This document shows positions 1-9,762 of a DNA stretch of 9,879 nucleotides, piece by piece. Within the stretch, counting starts at the first letter, position 1. Each line of letters starts with the position of its first letter. Position numbers and translations under genes: made by a program. Where the stretch lies: assembly GCA_027062165.1 (NCBI GenBank), contig JAMOTU010000059.1, forward strand, positions 1 to 9,879, given 5' to 3'. Below the pieces are notes generated by a model. It did no database searches. It was not told the origin of the DNA and saw only the letters and a program-made list of their open reading frames with translations. The stretch is from Candidatus Altimarinota bacterium. Lineage in GTDB: Bacteria > Patescibacteriota > Gracilibacteria > Absconditabacterales > Absconditicoccaceae.

Positions 1-1513
1 TTGAAGATTTGAATTCTTCACCAGGAGCAATATTTGTAAGCTCTCAGACTAATGTTAATCAAGAATCAAAAACATAAAGATCCGTTGCTCTTTGTGGATA
101 ATAATATTTTGTAAATATTCTAAAATAGCCACTGCTATCCTCATCCATAGAATATTGATTAATAGGCTTACCTGGTATTACTGCTGTATTTATATAATCC
201 AAATTAAATCAACCTAATCTTAATTTATGAATCAATGTAAAATCTCATCTTCTAAATACGGGCATTATACAATAAAGACCCGGAGGACAACGCCAATTCT
301 GATAACGATAATAGTTATTTACCAAATACAAAGATCTTTTTGTCATATGAATCTGTCATTGTCTTAAATTTCACCAAACAAAATATTGATTAAAATTGTC
401 TTTAGGTTCTTGTACATCAAAAATCCCTACAACATTAAAATTTAACGAATCAATTTTACTAAAATCAGCAGGAATATAATAAATATTGTTAGATTTTATA
501 AATTTCGTTCAAAGTTTAAAAGGATATTTTTTTCATTTTAAAACTAAATTTCCGTTCTTTGAATAAAATAAATATATAGTCTTATTATTTATCACATCTG
601 ATAAATCTTTTTTAATTTTATTTTTATATTTCTTTAAATTATTTTTTAAAAACTCTTTTATTTGTTTATCATTTAAATTGACATTAAAAATTTGTCAAAA
701 TCCTTTTATTCATTTCATTGGTTGATACCATCGCTTATTGCAAATACTATATAAAATCTGATTAAAATCATAACTAGAAATTACATAAAGTTTTCCATCT
801 ATTAATCTAGCATCAAAAAATACTCATTTAATATCATAAAAAGCTATAAATTTAATCTTTGGCAAATTTGATATATCAAAAATTAATATATCTGTTCTTG
901 GTTTTACCAATCCCCACTTACTAGACCTTGTTCACATTAAAATCAATCTATTAGAAGTGTTTAAAATTTTTACATTCCTAATCACAGAAGGAACATTTAT
1001 TGTTTCTACTATCCTAGATTGTGATATATCTTTCAAATTGTTTTCTATAATATATACTTTATTTGCCTTTCTGTTATAATAAACTACATATTTACCTAAA
1101 TTTTTCAAAATATCAGGCTCATCAACACCTGCTTTTTGAATATTTGTTTTAGAATATTCTATTTTAGATTTAGATCCTTCGTAATTAAATTGATAACTCT
1201 CACTTCTTTCAAGACTAATAGAATCAATATTTGTATTTCCTTTCAATATCATCCCTTGATTCATTAGAGGAACAGGTCTATAAAAGTTAGAACAAATTTC
1301 ATCAAAATTTTCTAAAACTTTTTGGATTAAAAGTTTTTCAATTTCTACATTGTTTTTAACCCTTTTCAATTTTAAACTTTCACTATTGCCTTTTATTTCT
1401 TTAACAACCCTATCTTTTTCTATATCTTCCCATACATTAATATCAGCAAAAACTAAAAAAAACAAAGAAAATCACAAAAAAGGCAATAAAAATAACAATT
1501 TATTTCTTTTCAT
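1..1513 (-). CDS. Secreted beta-propeller domain protein (PF09826-like), 3' end cut by window edge
   Basis: With TGA read as glycine, one open frame of 504 codons runs from the ATG at 1513 off the left edge. Residues 1-24 form a signal peptide (MKRN, then a hydrophobic stretch ending VFA-D), so the product is exported or lipid-anchored. Residues around 127-136 read KAGVDEPDIL, followed by GKYVVYYN. This resembles the opening of the 'beta propeller domain' family (QEAGVDEPDIVK, then DGKYIY). Near the visible end, NQYSMDE (about 453-458), DLYVFDSGLTLVGEL and IAPGEEF match the family's NQFSMDE, NVYVLDENLKIVG and LAPGE blocks in the same order. About 12 in-frame TGA codons occur. Family members are secreted or surface proteins of largely unknown role, so the function is open. 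The gene is divergent from the antiporter gene, and there is no Shine-Dalgarno site. The family call is good; the last part of the propeller lies outside the window. Confidence 0.85.
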
Positions 1514-1546
1514 TTTTATAATGTATTAATTTTAAAACCTTATCTA

Positions 1547-1574
1547 AATATATCCCTATAATAACGTTTTTCAA
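1547..1574 (-). promoter_or_regulatory. Candidate promoter of the beta-propeller gene
   Basis: On the minus strand, TTGAAA (1569-1574) and TATATT (1547-1552) are separated by 16 bases. These match sigma-70-type hexamers at 5 of 6 positions each. The -10 box lies about 33 bases upstream of the ATG at 1513. In DNA this AT-rich such matches arise easily by chance, so this is only a candidate. Confidence 0.35.
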
Positions 1575-1589
1575 GTATTAAATTTTTTA

Positions 1590-1617
1590 TTGACTTAAAA
1601 ATTTAATTTATTAAAAA
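1590..1617 (+). promoter_or_regulatory. Weak candidate promoter of the antiporter-vanW unit
   Basis: TTGACT at 1590-1595 is a good -35 match (5 of 6). The best -10 at fitting distance is TAAAAA (1612-1617, 16-base spacer, 4 of 6), which is poor. The position, some 35 bases before the ATG at 1652 in a divergent intergenic region, is what makes it plausible. Confidence 0.25.
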
Positions 1618-1651
1618 TATCCAGTCCTTTTTAAAATCTAAATTAAATGTT

Positions 1652-3751
1652 ATGTCTGAAACATTTATAGCTATAACTTTATCTATCATTATTCTTTTAA
1701 TAATAGCAAACTTCTTATATCTTTTAAGTAAAAAAATAAATTTCCCTTATACCATACTTCTCGTTCTAGCCGGTCTAATCTTAATACCTATATCCAAATT
1801 ACCTGGACTAGAATTTTTACAACATTTTCGGCTTTCACCAGAAGTCTTATTTTTTGTATTTCTTCCTATATTAATATTTGAATCATGATACAATATTAAA
1901 TACAAACAACTAAAAGAAAATCGAATTACGATACTATCTCTTGCTGTAGCATGACTTTTAATATCCACTATCTTAATCTGACTATGACTTTATTATTGAT
2001 TACAATTAATTTGATTCAAGATACCATTTGAAATTTGTTTACTGTTTTGAGCTATAATATCTGCTACAGATCCAGTAGCAGTATTATCTTTATTTAAAGA
2101 AGTATGAGCTCCAAGAAGACTTGCTTTAATATTTGAATGAGAAAGTCTATTTAATGATTGAACTGCTTTAGCATTGTTTTTATCAATACTAGAAGGTATA
2201 AAATTAGGAGTATTTAACTGAGAAACAGCTATTAGCGGACTAATTAAATTTTTTATAATGCTCTTAGGATGAGCAATTTTTGGTGCGATTATATGAATTA
2301 TATTTGCTAAAGTAATAGAAAAAATTAAAAACCACGAATATGTAGAAATTACACTTACAATGATTTTAGCACACCTTACATTTATTTTAACTGAACTTAT
2401 CAATATACATATACCTCATATTGAAATTTCTGGAATCATAGCTACTGCTATAGCTGCTATTATAATGTGAAATTATTGAAAATATAAAATAAGTCCCAAA
2501 GTAGAAGAATATATGGATAGATTCTGGTGATTTTTTGCCTTTTTAAGTAATTCCTTAGTGTTTATTCTAATTTGATTTATTCTCTCTAAAATACACATCA
2601 ATATTTCTCAATTTATCCTACCAACAATAATAGCAATAATAGTAGTAATCATAGCAAGAGCTATAAGCGTATATTTACCTCTTAATTTAATTAAAATAAC
2701 AAAATTAGAAGAACCAGTTCCTTCATCTCGGCAACATCTACTAGCATGGTGAAGCTTAAGATGAGCTTTGGCTATAATGATGTGATTAATGATTCCTGAT
2801 AATCTTTCAGTTCCAGGATGGAATTATCCTTTTACAATAAAAGAATTTTTGCTAACTTTAATAGTTATGAGTATAATGTTCACTCTTTTTGTCAAAGCAC
2901 CTACTATAAAACCACTTATAAAATTATTTAAATTAAATAAACTAAATAAATGGGAAAAATTTGAATTACTAGAATGAAATATATTAATTAACCTTAAACT
3001 TTTAAAACAAATAGAAAATCTTTTCAAACAATGATTTATCCATCAAACAGAATATGAAGAATTTAAAAATATCTATACAAAAAAATTAAAAGAAGATATT
3101 GAAAAGCTAAAAAAATTCTTAAAAGAAGAAAAAAATACTCACGATTTTCTTAAAAGAGCAATATTAATACATGCTTTAGGTATGGAAAAAATGTTTTTAA
3201 AAGAACTCTTTACATATAGAGAAATTGATGAATATATTTTCAAATACTTACTAAAAAAAATCGATACTCAAATAGAAAGGCTCAAAAAGGGATTATCGCA
3301 ATTTAAAACTTTTGAAGAAAAACAAAAGAAAAAAATAGATATCTTTGAAAAAATTTGACAACGACTTGATTGAATCAATGAAAATAGTATTATTTTTCAA
3401 TATTTAAAAAATAGGGCTAAAATTCTAATTTCACAAAGAGTAATAGAAGAACTAGAAAAACTAAAAAAACAAGAAACAGGATTTGATCTAAACGTATTTG
3501 ACGAGGTAATAGAAATCTATAAAGGATTTTTAAATAAAGCTAAAGAAAAATTAGAAAAATTATATGAAGAAAAGCCTACTCTAGTTAATTGGCTTAATGC
3601 TAAATTATTAAATAAGAATTTGATGAAATTAGAAGAAAATATTGTAAAAGATTTATATAAAAAAGAAATTATTACTCCAAAACTATATCATAAATTCTTA
3701 AAACAAATAGAAGAAGAAATAGAAGCAGATATTAAAAAAATAGATGTTTAA
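1652..3751 (+). CDS. Na+/H+ antiporter, CPA1/NhaP family, with long charged C-terminal tail
   Basis: The 699-residue product is a membrane cation/proton exchanger that would control cytoplasmic pH and Na+. The first ~400 residues are a run of hydrophobic helices carrying the family signatures: SATDPVAV with Asp140, FEGESLFNDGTALALF with Asn168 and Asp169 (about 161-176), and WGSLRGAL (366-373) with Arg370. The glycines inside these motifs (163, 170, 367, 371) are all TGA. I count 24 in-frame TGA against 13 GGN glycine codons, so TGA is the main glycine codon; tryptophans are TGG. Residues ~430-699 form a soluble, Lys/Glu-rich, probably helical and coiled tail with no domain I recognise; long cytoplasmic tails occur in CPA1 exchangers and are often regulatory. 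The ATG at 1652 starts directly at a hydrophobic helix and has no Shine-Dalgarno site. The frame is intact to TAA, so this is not a pseudogene. vanW follows after 21 bp, probably on the same transcript. The exact ion (Na+, K+ or Li+) cannot be read from the sequence. Confidence 0.93.
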
Positions 3752-3772
3752 AACATAAAAACTACTATCATT

Positions 3773-4870
3773 ATGAAATTGATACATTTGCTTATTTTTA
3801 TACTATCAATATTATCTATAAGCTTTGCTTATAATATCATTAGTATAACTGAATATATAAAGTTGAAAGAAAAATTAGAAAAAGTTAAAATAAAAAATTA
3901 CAAAGCATATATCAAATTAGAAAACTTTATAAAAAATACACCTTGTAAACGAATAAAAAATGATAAAAGTTTCCTTTTAACTCCTTCCTGTCTTAGTAAA
4001 AATTATATTCCTATTATCGATACTTACACTTCTATCAAAGAATGAATTAACTATATAAAAGACTTTAAACATACATTTTATTTAAATAAATCTAGTTTCT
4101 TATATACATGATCCTCTATCATTTGGAACTCACTATATTTTACAGATTATGATAAGTTTACAAAATTAATATCAACAAACTCAACTTGAGAAATATTACT
4201 TAATAGTATACTTTTAAGCAAAAATTATTATGTTAAAATACCTAAACAATATATTATTAGAAAACAATTAGAAAATTATACTTTCTACATATCTACAAAA
4301 AATTTATCTAACCGGTGAAAATGCAGAAAACATAACTATTTACTAGCTATAAATTCACTAAATTGATATATACTCTTACCTCACCAAAAACTAAACTTTA
4401 ACAAATTATTATCTCAAATAAATAATAATTTATATTGTAGAGAGTTATGAAATAGACACAAAAAATATTTATTTTATGAATGAGTGTGCGGAGCTTCTAC
4501 TCAATTATTTAGAAATGCTCTTACAAATCCATATCTAGTAATTACTAAAAGATACAATCATACTAAGCGGTATGCTAAATATTATTCTAATTATATCCGA
4601 TGAGACGATGCTGCTATATACGAACGAACAAAACAATTTGAAATTAAAAATACTTCTGCTTTTCCTATGTATTTTTTTACTTTTAAGAAAAACGATAATC
4701 TAATCTATTTAATATCTGTCTACCCTAAAAAATCTTATGATAAAACAATTGTAATAAGAAAACAAATCTGAAAACTTAAAGCCTTAGTTTGAAAACTTGT
4801 TTTTAACAAAAATTTCGAAGAGACATATTCACAATTTTGGATTTCTAAATATTGTTGTAAAGTCCGATAA
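3773..4870 (+). CDS. VanW-like secreted protein
   Basis: This is a 365-residue protein when TGA is glycine (10 in-frame TGA). Residues 1-19 are a signal peptide (MKLIHLLIF, ending SFA-YN), so it is probably exported. The VanW-type core lies in the second half. EGVCGASTQLFRNAL (236-250, Gly237 is TGA, Cys239) corresponds to the family's GGVCQVSTTLYNAAL. Further on, IRGDDAAIYE and FEIKNTSAFPMYFFTF match the DATVxYG and FKNNTDYPIYI blocks. The first ~200 residues are Lys/Asn/Tyr-rich and unlike anything I recognise. VanW was named from glycopeptide-resistance gene clusters, but its biochemical role is unknown and most VanW-domain proteins have no link to resistance; here I infer only a cell-envelope role. 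The gene lies 21 bp after the antiporter gene and stops 2 bp before the end of the convergent small membrane protein gene. Confidence 0.82.
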
Positions 4871-4872
4871 CT

Positions 4873-5208
4873 TTATCCTTTCATAAAATATTGAATAAAT
4901 TTTATAATAGAATAACTAGCTACCACTAAAAACAGTCAAATTGCTGAATATTTTATTCCAGATTTTCATTTTTCAGCTAACTTTTCATCACTTCCAGCAA
5001 AAATAAGCATCAATCAAGAAACTAACAAAGAAATAAACACAATAGTTCAAATAAAGAAAGTTAATCCAGACACAACATCAGACATAAAAGTAACACCACT
5101 TTTATTTTTTTGCCATTCAGTATTTTCTATACCTAATGTTTTATATACTTCCATCGAACAAGTCCCTTTCATCAAACAATCTTTATCTACATTTATTCAA
5201 TTAGGCAT
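4873..5208 (-). CDS. Small two-helix membrane protein, VirB2/TrbC pilin-like
   Basis: This 111-residue gene is invisible under the standard code because five TGA codons (residues 4, 53, 65, 81, 91) break it into short pieces. With TGA as glycine it runs cleanly from the ATG at 5208 to TAA. Residues 1-46 are polar with two cysteines (Cys11, Cys17). Two hydrophobic helices follow, about 47-72 (ending LMLIFAG) and 85-108 (starting YSAIGLFLVVA), joined by a short charged turn SDEKLAEKGK. This layout, two helices around a small Lys/Glu loop, resembles the TrbC/VirB2-type pilin-like proteins common in CPR genomes. The long polar N-terminus without a signal peptide is not typical, so a pilin role is only a suggestion. 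The gene follows nusB with a 9-bp gap and is probably co-transcribed with it. Confidence 0.78.
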
Positions 5209-5217
5209 TTAGATATT

Positions 5218-5799
5218 TTAATTATCTAAAAGTCTATCTCCTATTCAATTAATTAATTTATAACTTCACTCATCTCCATACCTTTTTGCTAATTCGACCA
5301 TTTCATTTAAAACTAATGGTTTGTCAACTTTCATTTCTTTATATTCGATATATCATAACAAAAAAATTGATCTATCTATAAAATCCATTTCATCAAATTT
5401 AAAAGTTTTAGCTAATTCATCAACTTTTTGTCTTACAGATTGCTCATATTGATCATAATATCTAGCGATATTCAATGCATAATCTGTATCTACATCATCT
5501 TTATAAAAAAAGTTACTAATTATATAATTTATCTCTTCATCTACCTTAAACTCTATCAATCATATATTAGCTCCTTTTATATTTCAATCTTCTTTAATCA
5601 AATCTTTCAACAAATTAAGTTCAGCATCAGTTAAATACTTCAAGAAATTTTCTTGTTTTATTTTAACATTATTAGACGATATTTCAAACTTTTTTAATAT
5701 ACTATTAAAATTATCCCTAACAAATTGAAAAACCAATCTTTCGTAAAAATAAATCAACACAACTTTCCTGGCATTTATCCTAGCTCTAATATTAGACAT
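5218..5799 (-). CDS. nusB: Transcription antitermination factor NusB
   Basis: NusB binds boxA RNA together with S10 (NusE) and helps RNA polymerase read through the rRNA genes. The 193-residue product has the NusB outline. The N-terminal basic helix is RARINARKVVLIYFYERL (residues 5-22, family RRxARExALQxLYQ). The C-terminal half has FIDRSIFLLGYIEY (family DRAILRLALYEL), then VLNEMVELAKRYGDEGSYKLINGIGDRLL (about 163-191), matching INEAVELAKRFG and GKFVNGVLD. Five in-frame TGA codons encode Gly72, 80, 149, 178 and 185; Gly178 and Gly185 are conserved family positions. The length is at the upper end for NusB because of a low-complexity middle part. A strong terminator precedes the gene, so it probably has its own promoter in the short gap 5800-5820, where only a weak TATATT is visible. 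The small membrane protein gene follows directly. A boxA-like site lies upstream of the 16S gene in this window. Confidence 0.9.
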
Positions 5800-5820
5800 C
5801 TATTTTGTAAATATAAATAA

Positions 5821-5843
5821 TAAAAAAGCCCGCTTAAAGCGGG
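5821..5843 (-). terminator. Rho-independent terminator after rpmF
   Basis: On the minus strand CCCGC and GCGGG form a GC-rich stem (extendable to 7 bp) around a TTTAA-type loop, followed by C and six T. It begins 7 bases after the rpmF stop codon and stands out against the AT-rich surroundings. It separates rpmA-rpmF from nusB. Confidence 0.88.
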
Positions 5844-5850
5844 TCATAAT

Positions 5851-6078
5851 TTATACCTCTAAAGTAGTCTCTTTAGACTTTTGTTTAATAGTAATTATTT
5901 GTTGCCCCTTATAATATCCACAATGAGGACAAACTCTATGAGCCAATTTATATTTTCAACAATTAGGACATTTTACTAAATTTAAATTATTAGAAATCTT
6001 TCTCAACTTTCTCCTTTCCCATTCTGAATGCCTTCTATGTTTTCTTGTCTTAGATACCTTTTTCTTTGGAACCGCCAT
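5851..6078 (-). CDS. rpmF: 50S ribosomal protein L32
   Basis: A 75-residue protein starting MAVPKKKVSKTRKHRRH, the highly conserved start of bacterial L32, which sits near the peptidyl-transferase region of the 50S subunit. It keeps the four-cysteine zinc ribbon: Cys37-x-x-Cys40 and Cys50-x-x-Cys53 ([20 protein letters not shown]). The glycine after Cys40 is TGA, so under the standard code the gene would stop in the middle of the zinc ribbon. The C-terminus (61-75) is a short polar tail. It lies 31 bp after rpmA and is followed at once by a terminator. No Shine-Dalgarno site is seen before the ATG. Confidence 0.96.
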
Positions 6079-6109
6079 TATTAGTTAACACTTTAATAAA
6101 CTAAAATTT

Positions 6110-6394
6110 TTATTTTTCTATAGGTTCTACTTCTACAACTGTTTTTAGATATTTTCTACCATCCCATCTTAAAAACTTTTTCTTTCTAAACCTAACTATT
6201 CAATCAACTGCAGCATGTATAGTAAAATCTCTACCAACATAAGTATTTCTTCACGCTTTATACTTATCACCTTTTTGTCTAACTATTATATTTCCTGCTT
6301 TTGCGAATTGTCAACCAAACAATTTAACACCACGATATTTTGGATTTGAATCTCTTAGATTTTTGGTACTACCTGCTGCCTTCTTATGTGCCAT
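6110..6394 (-). CDS. rpmA: 50S ribosomal protein L27
   Basis: A 94-residue L27, whose N-terminus reaches towards the peptidyl-transferase centre. The start MAHKKAAGSTKNLRDSNPKYRGV is the conserved L27 beginning (shown by MAHKKAAGSTKN, residues 1-12). There is no cleavable N-terminal extension of the Firmicutes kind. FGGQFAKAGNIIVRQKG (26-42) is the family core. Gly28, Gly48 and Gly65 are TGA; Gly28 lies in the conserved FGGQ, which supports code 25 directly. The C-terminus is slightly longer and more basic than usual (RKKKFLRWDGRKYLKT). It is the first gene of an rpmA-rpmF pair. The usual upstream partner rplU (L21) is not here; RNase Y stands in its place. Confidence 0.96.
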
Positions 6395-6440
6395 TTAAAA
6401 AATTCTTTAAATAATAAAAATATACAATTAAGATTGTCTA

Positions 6441-6468
6441 ATAATAAAAATATTATTTTATTTTTCAA
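6441..6468 (-). promoter_or_regulatory. Candidate promoter for rpmA-rpmF
   Basis: Minus-strand TTGAAA (6463-6468) and TATTAT (6441-6446) have a 16-base spacer and 5 of 6 matches each. They lie directly after the rny stop codon and leave a leader of about 40 bases before the rpmA ATG. The position fits; the AT-rich background limits confidence. Confidence 0.35.
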
Positions 6469-6470
6469 GT

Positions 6471-7979
6471 TTATTTAACAAAACTTGATACTTTCTTCTC
6501 CCTAATAGCAATTACTCTAACCATACCAGGATAATCTAATTGATCTTCTATCTTTTCTGCTACAGTTCTTAATAAATTTTCCAACTCTAAATCTGAAATT
6601 TTATCAGGGTCAACAAACACTATAATTTGTCTACCAGCTTGATAAATATTTACCTTATTTACTCAATCTATAGACATAATTAACTTTTCCAAATTTTCTA
6701 ACCTTTCTATAAATAATTCTTTGGTATTAAATCTAGCTCAAGGTCTAGAAGCGCTAATAGCATCAGCAGCAGCTACTATCCAACTTATAGGATTAGTAGG
6801 CATAATATCAAAATGATGAGACTCAGCAGCTTCTATAACCACAGGATGTAAATTATATTTTCTTAAAAAATCAGCTCCTATCTTAGCATGAGCTTGTCAA
6901 GATTCTACTAAAAGTTTTCAAATATCATGTAATAATCAAGCTTTTTTAGCTAAATTTCAATCTAATCATAACTCATTTGCAATCATTTCAGATATCTTTG
7001 CAACTTCTATACTATGGTTTAATAAATTTTGTCCATAACTATACCTAAGATACATTTTACCAACCATTTTAACAATATCCGGGTTCATTAACGGTATATT
7101 TAACTGAAGAAAAACCTCCTCTCATTTTTTATAAAATATGTCATCTAATTCTGTTCTAACCTTATTATAAACAGATTCAATATATATAGGATTAATCCTA
7201 CCATCTTTTATTAATCTTTTTAATGTTTCAGAAGCTATAAACCTTTTTTCTGGATCATAAGAAGAAAGTCTCACTACCATAGGAGTATCATCAATAATTA
7301 ATTCTACTCATGTTAATTTTTCAAAAAATTGAATATTTCTTCCTTCTCTACCTATTATCTTTCCTTTTATAGTCTCTTCGGGTAAATCAATAGTAGTAGT
7401 AGTATATTCACTAACTACATCTGATGCCACTCTTGGTAATACCTTAACAATATATTTAGCAGCTTCTTGTCTTAAAGTAGATTCATTCTCCAATTTCAAT
7501 TTAGAGATTAATTTTTCCAAATCTTTAGAATATTTATTTTTGATTTCCTCCATTAAAATTTTTCTTGCTTCCTCTTCAGATAACTTAGCAAGTTCTGATA
7601 ATTTTAAATATCGCTTCTGTTTGAGAGATTCAATCTCTTTTTCTTTATTTAATAATTCTTTTTTTTCTTGCTCTAATAATTCCTTTTGTTTCTCTATTTT
7701 TTTTTCTTTCTCAAAAACTTTATCTTCTAATTTTTCTATTTTTTCAAGTTGCTTAGAAGCCTTCCTCTCAGCTTCATTAATAATTTTTTCAGCTCTTTTT
7801 TCAGCATCTTTCATCATTTGAATAATTTGCTTTTCTACTTCTTCTCTACGCTTATCTAATTTAGTTTGTTGCTTTAAAATATAAAATTCATAAATTCCTT
7901 TTCATATTAAAAGTCACAAAAAAAAAGTTAATCCTGCTAAAAGCAATGAAAAAATTATATCACTAGGTAAATTAAACAT
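6471..7979 (-). CDS. rny: Ribonuclease Y
   Basis: RNase Y is a membrane-anchored endoribonuclease that starts mRNA decay. The 502-residue product is close to the usual ~510-520 and shows all parts in order. There is an N-terminal membrane helix (about 8-26, with TGA-coded Gly22 and Gly26), then a long Lys/Glu coiled coil (about 35-150). The KH domain follows, with KGKIIGREGRNIQFFE (205-220) and TGVELIIDDTP. The HD phosphohydrolase domain includes LLNHSIEVAKISEMIA and KKAGLLHDIGK, whose metal-binding pair is His351-Asp352. The C-terminal part has SWIVAAADAISASRPGARF and ends YPGMVRVIAIREKK. Eleven in-frame TGA codons encode glycines, among them those of LLHDIGK and RPGARF. The ATG at 7979 was chosen because the anchor helix follows directly. 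No Shine-Dalgarno site or convincing promoter is visible in 7980-8050, only AT-rich DNA. Confidence 0.95.
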
Positions 7980-8050
7980 ATTTTAAAATATTTCAATATA
8001 TCTAAAATAAAAGTAGTTATAATTTAATAAAAATTTATTTTTTTTCAAAT

Positions 8051-8087
8051 AAAAAAAGATAGCTCTTTTTAAAAAGAGCTATCTTTT
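8051..8087 (-). terminator. Strong terminator at the end of the 16S transcript
   Basis: A perfect inverted repeat of 17 bases per arm (8054-8087), centred on TTTTT/AAAAA, forms a stem with core GATAGCTC/GAGCTATC. On the minus strand it is followed by a T-run. It lies 11 bases outside the 16S processing stem and between the 16S and rny genes. It therefore ends the rRNA transcript directly after 16S and insulates rny. Its symmetry would also allow an effect on plus-strand transcription. Confidence 0.85.
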
Positions 8088-8098
8088 ACAACATAGTC

Positions 8099-8132
8099 TT
8101 AACAGGGATATAATAGAAAGAGACAAGACCCT
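8099..8132 (-). repeat. 3' arm of the 16S precursor processing stem
   Basis: This arm is complementary to 9690-9723. The outer 20 bases (8099-8118) pair perfectly with 9704-9723. The inner part pairs with three G-U wobbles and no mismatch, giving 34 continuous base pairs that enclose the 16S. It ends about 35 bases past the mature 16S 3' end, a spacing typical of RNase III stems of pre-16S. Bases 8133-8167, between this arm and the mature 3' end, hold nothing else I recognise. Confidence 0.85.
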
Positions 8133-8167
8133 GGAGTAAGTACAGCCTATAAGAAAAATTTGTCATT

Positions 8168-9686
<1,519 letters not shown>

Positions 9687-9689
9687 AGA

Positions 9690-9723
9690 AGGGCCTTGCC
9701 TCCTTCTATTATATCCCTGTTAA
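9690..9723 (-). repeat. 5' arm of the 16S precursor processing stem
   Basis: This is the partner of 8099-8132, with 31 Watson-Crick and 3 G-U pairs by hand alignment. It ends only 3 bases before the predicted mature 16S 5' end, closer than in E. coli. The arm encloses 16S alone; 5S is outside it. Confidence 0.85.
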
Positions 9724-9729
9724 AGAACA
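9718..9729 (-). promoter_or_regulatory. boxA antitermination site in the 16S leader
   Basis: The minus strand reads TGTTCTTTAACA, 11 of 12 identical to the E. coli rRNA boxA TGCTCTTTAACA. In bacteria boxA RNA is bound by NusB with NusE and lets RNA polymerase ignore early termination in rRNA operons. Here it lies about 30 bases before the 16S and overlaps the outer end of the processing stem by 6 bases. A nusB gene is in the same window. The function is inferred from the motif and its position. Confidence 0.75.
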
Positions 9730-9762
9730 CATTTTTCTACTCTCTCATAAGTCTGTTATAAA

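Noticed and set aside
1993..2403. 136-codon open frame on the minus strand opposite the antiporter gene
   Set aside because: It is antisense to the membrane part and motif region of the antiporter and has no recognisable features; the plus-strand gene explains the DNA.
3773..4870. Vancomycin resistance gene
   Set aside because: Only the VanW-type domain is present, with no vanH, vanA or vanX partner; VanW alone is not known to confer resistance.
6441..6458. AT-only hairpin after rny as a terminator
   Set aside because: The AATAAT/ATTATT stem has no G-C pair and no clean T-run; such repeats are expected in AT-rich spacers.
1..7979. Genes broken by many stop codons, as if pseudogenes or frameshifted
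   Set aside because: All interruptions are TGA and none is TAA or TAG; frames stay intact through conserved motifs on both sides, so recoding explains them.
1..7979. TGA as tryptophan (code 4) or as selenocysteine
   Set aside because: TGA falls on conserved glycines, Trp uses TGG, and such a high number of TGA in housekeeping genes cannot be selenocysteine.
9708..9760. Possible 16S promoter between 5S and 16S (TATAAT at 9708-9713, TATAAC at 9755-9760)
   Set aside because: Neither has a -35 box at proper distance. The first lies within the processing stem, so a transcript starting there would lose the 5' arm; the second would need its -35 inside 5S.
9724..9762. tRNA gene between 5S and 16S
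   Set aside because: The spacer of under 40 bases outside the stem is too short, and no T-loop or anticodon stem is seen.
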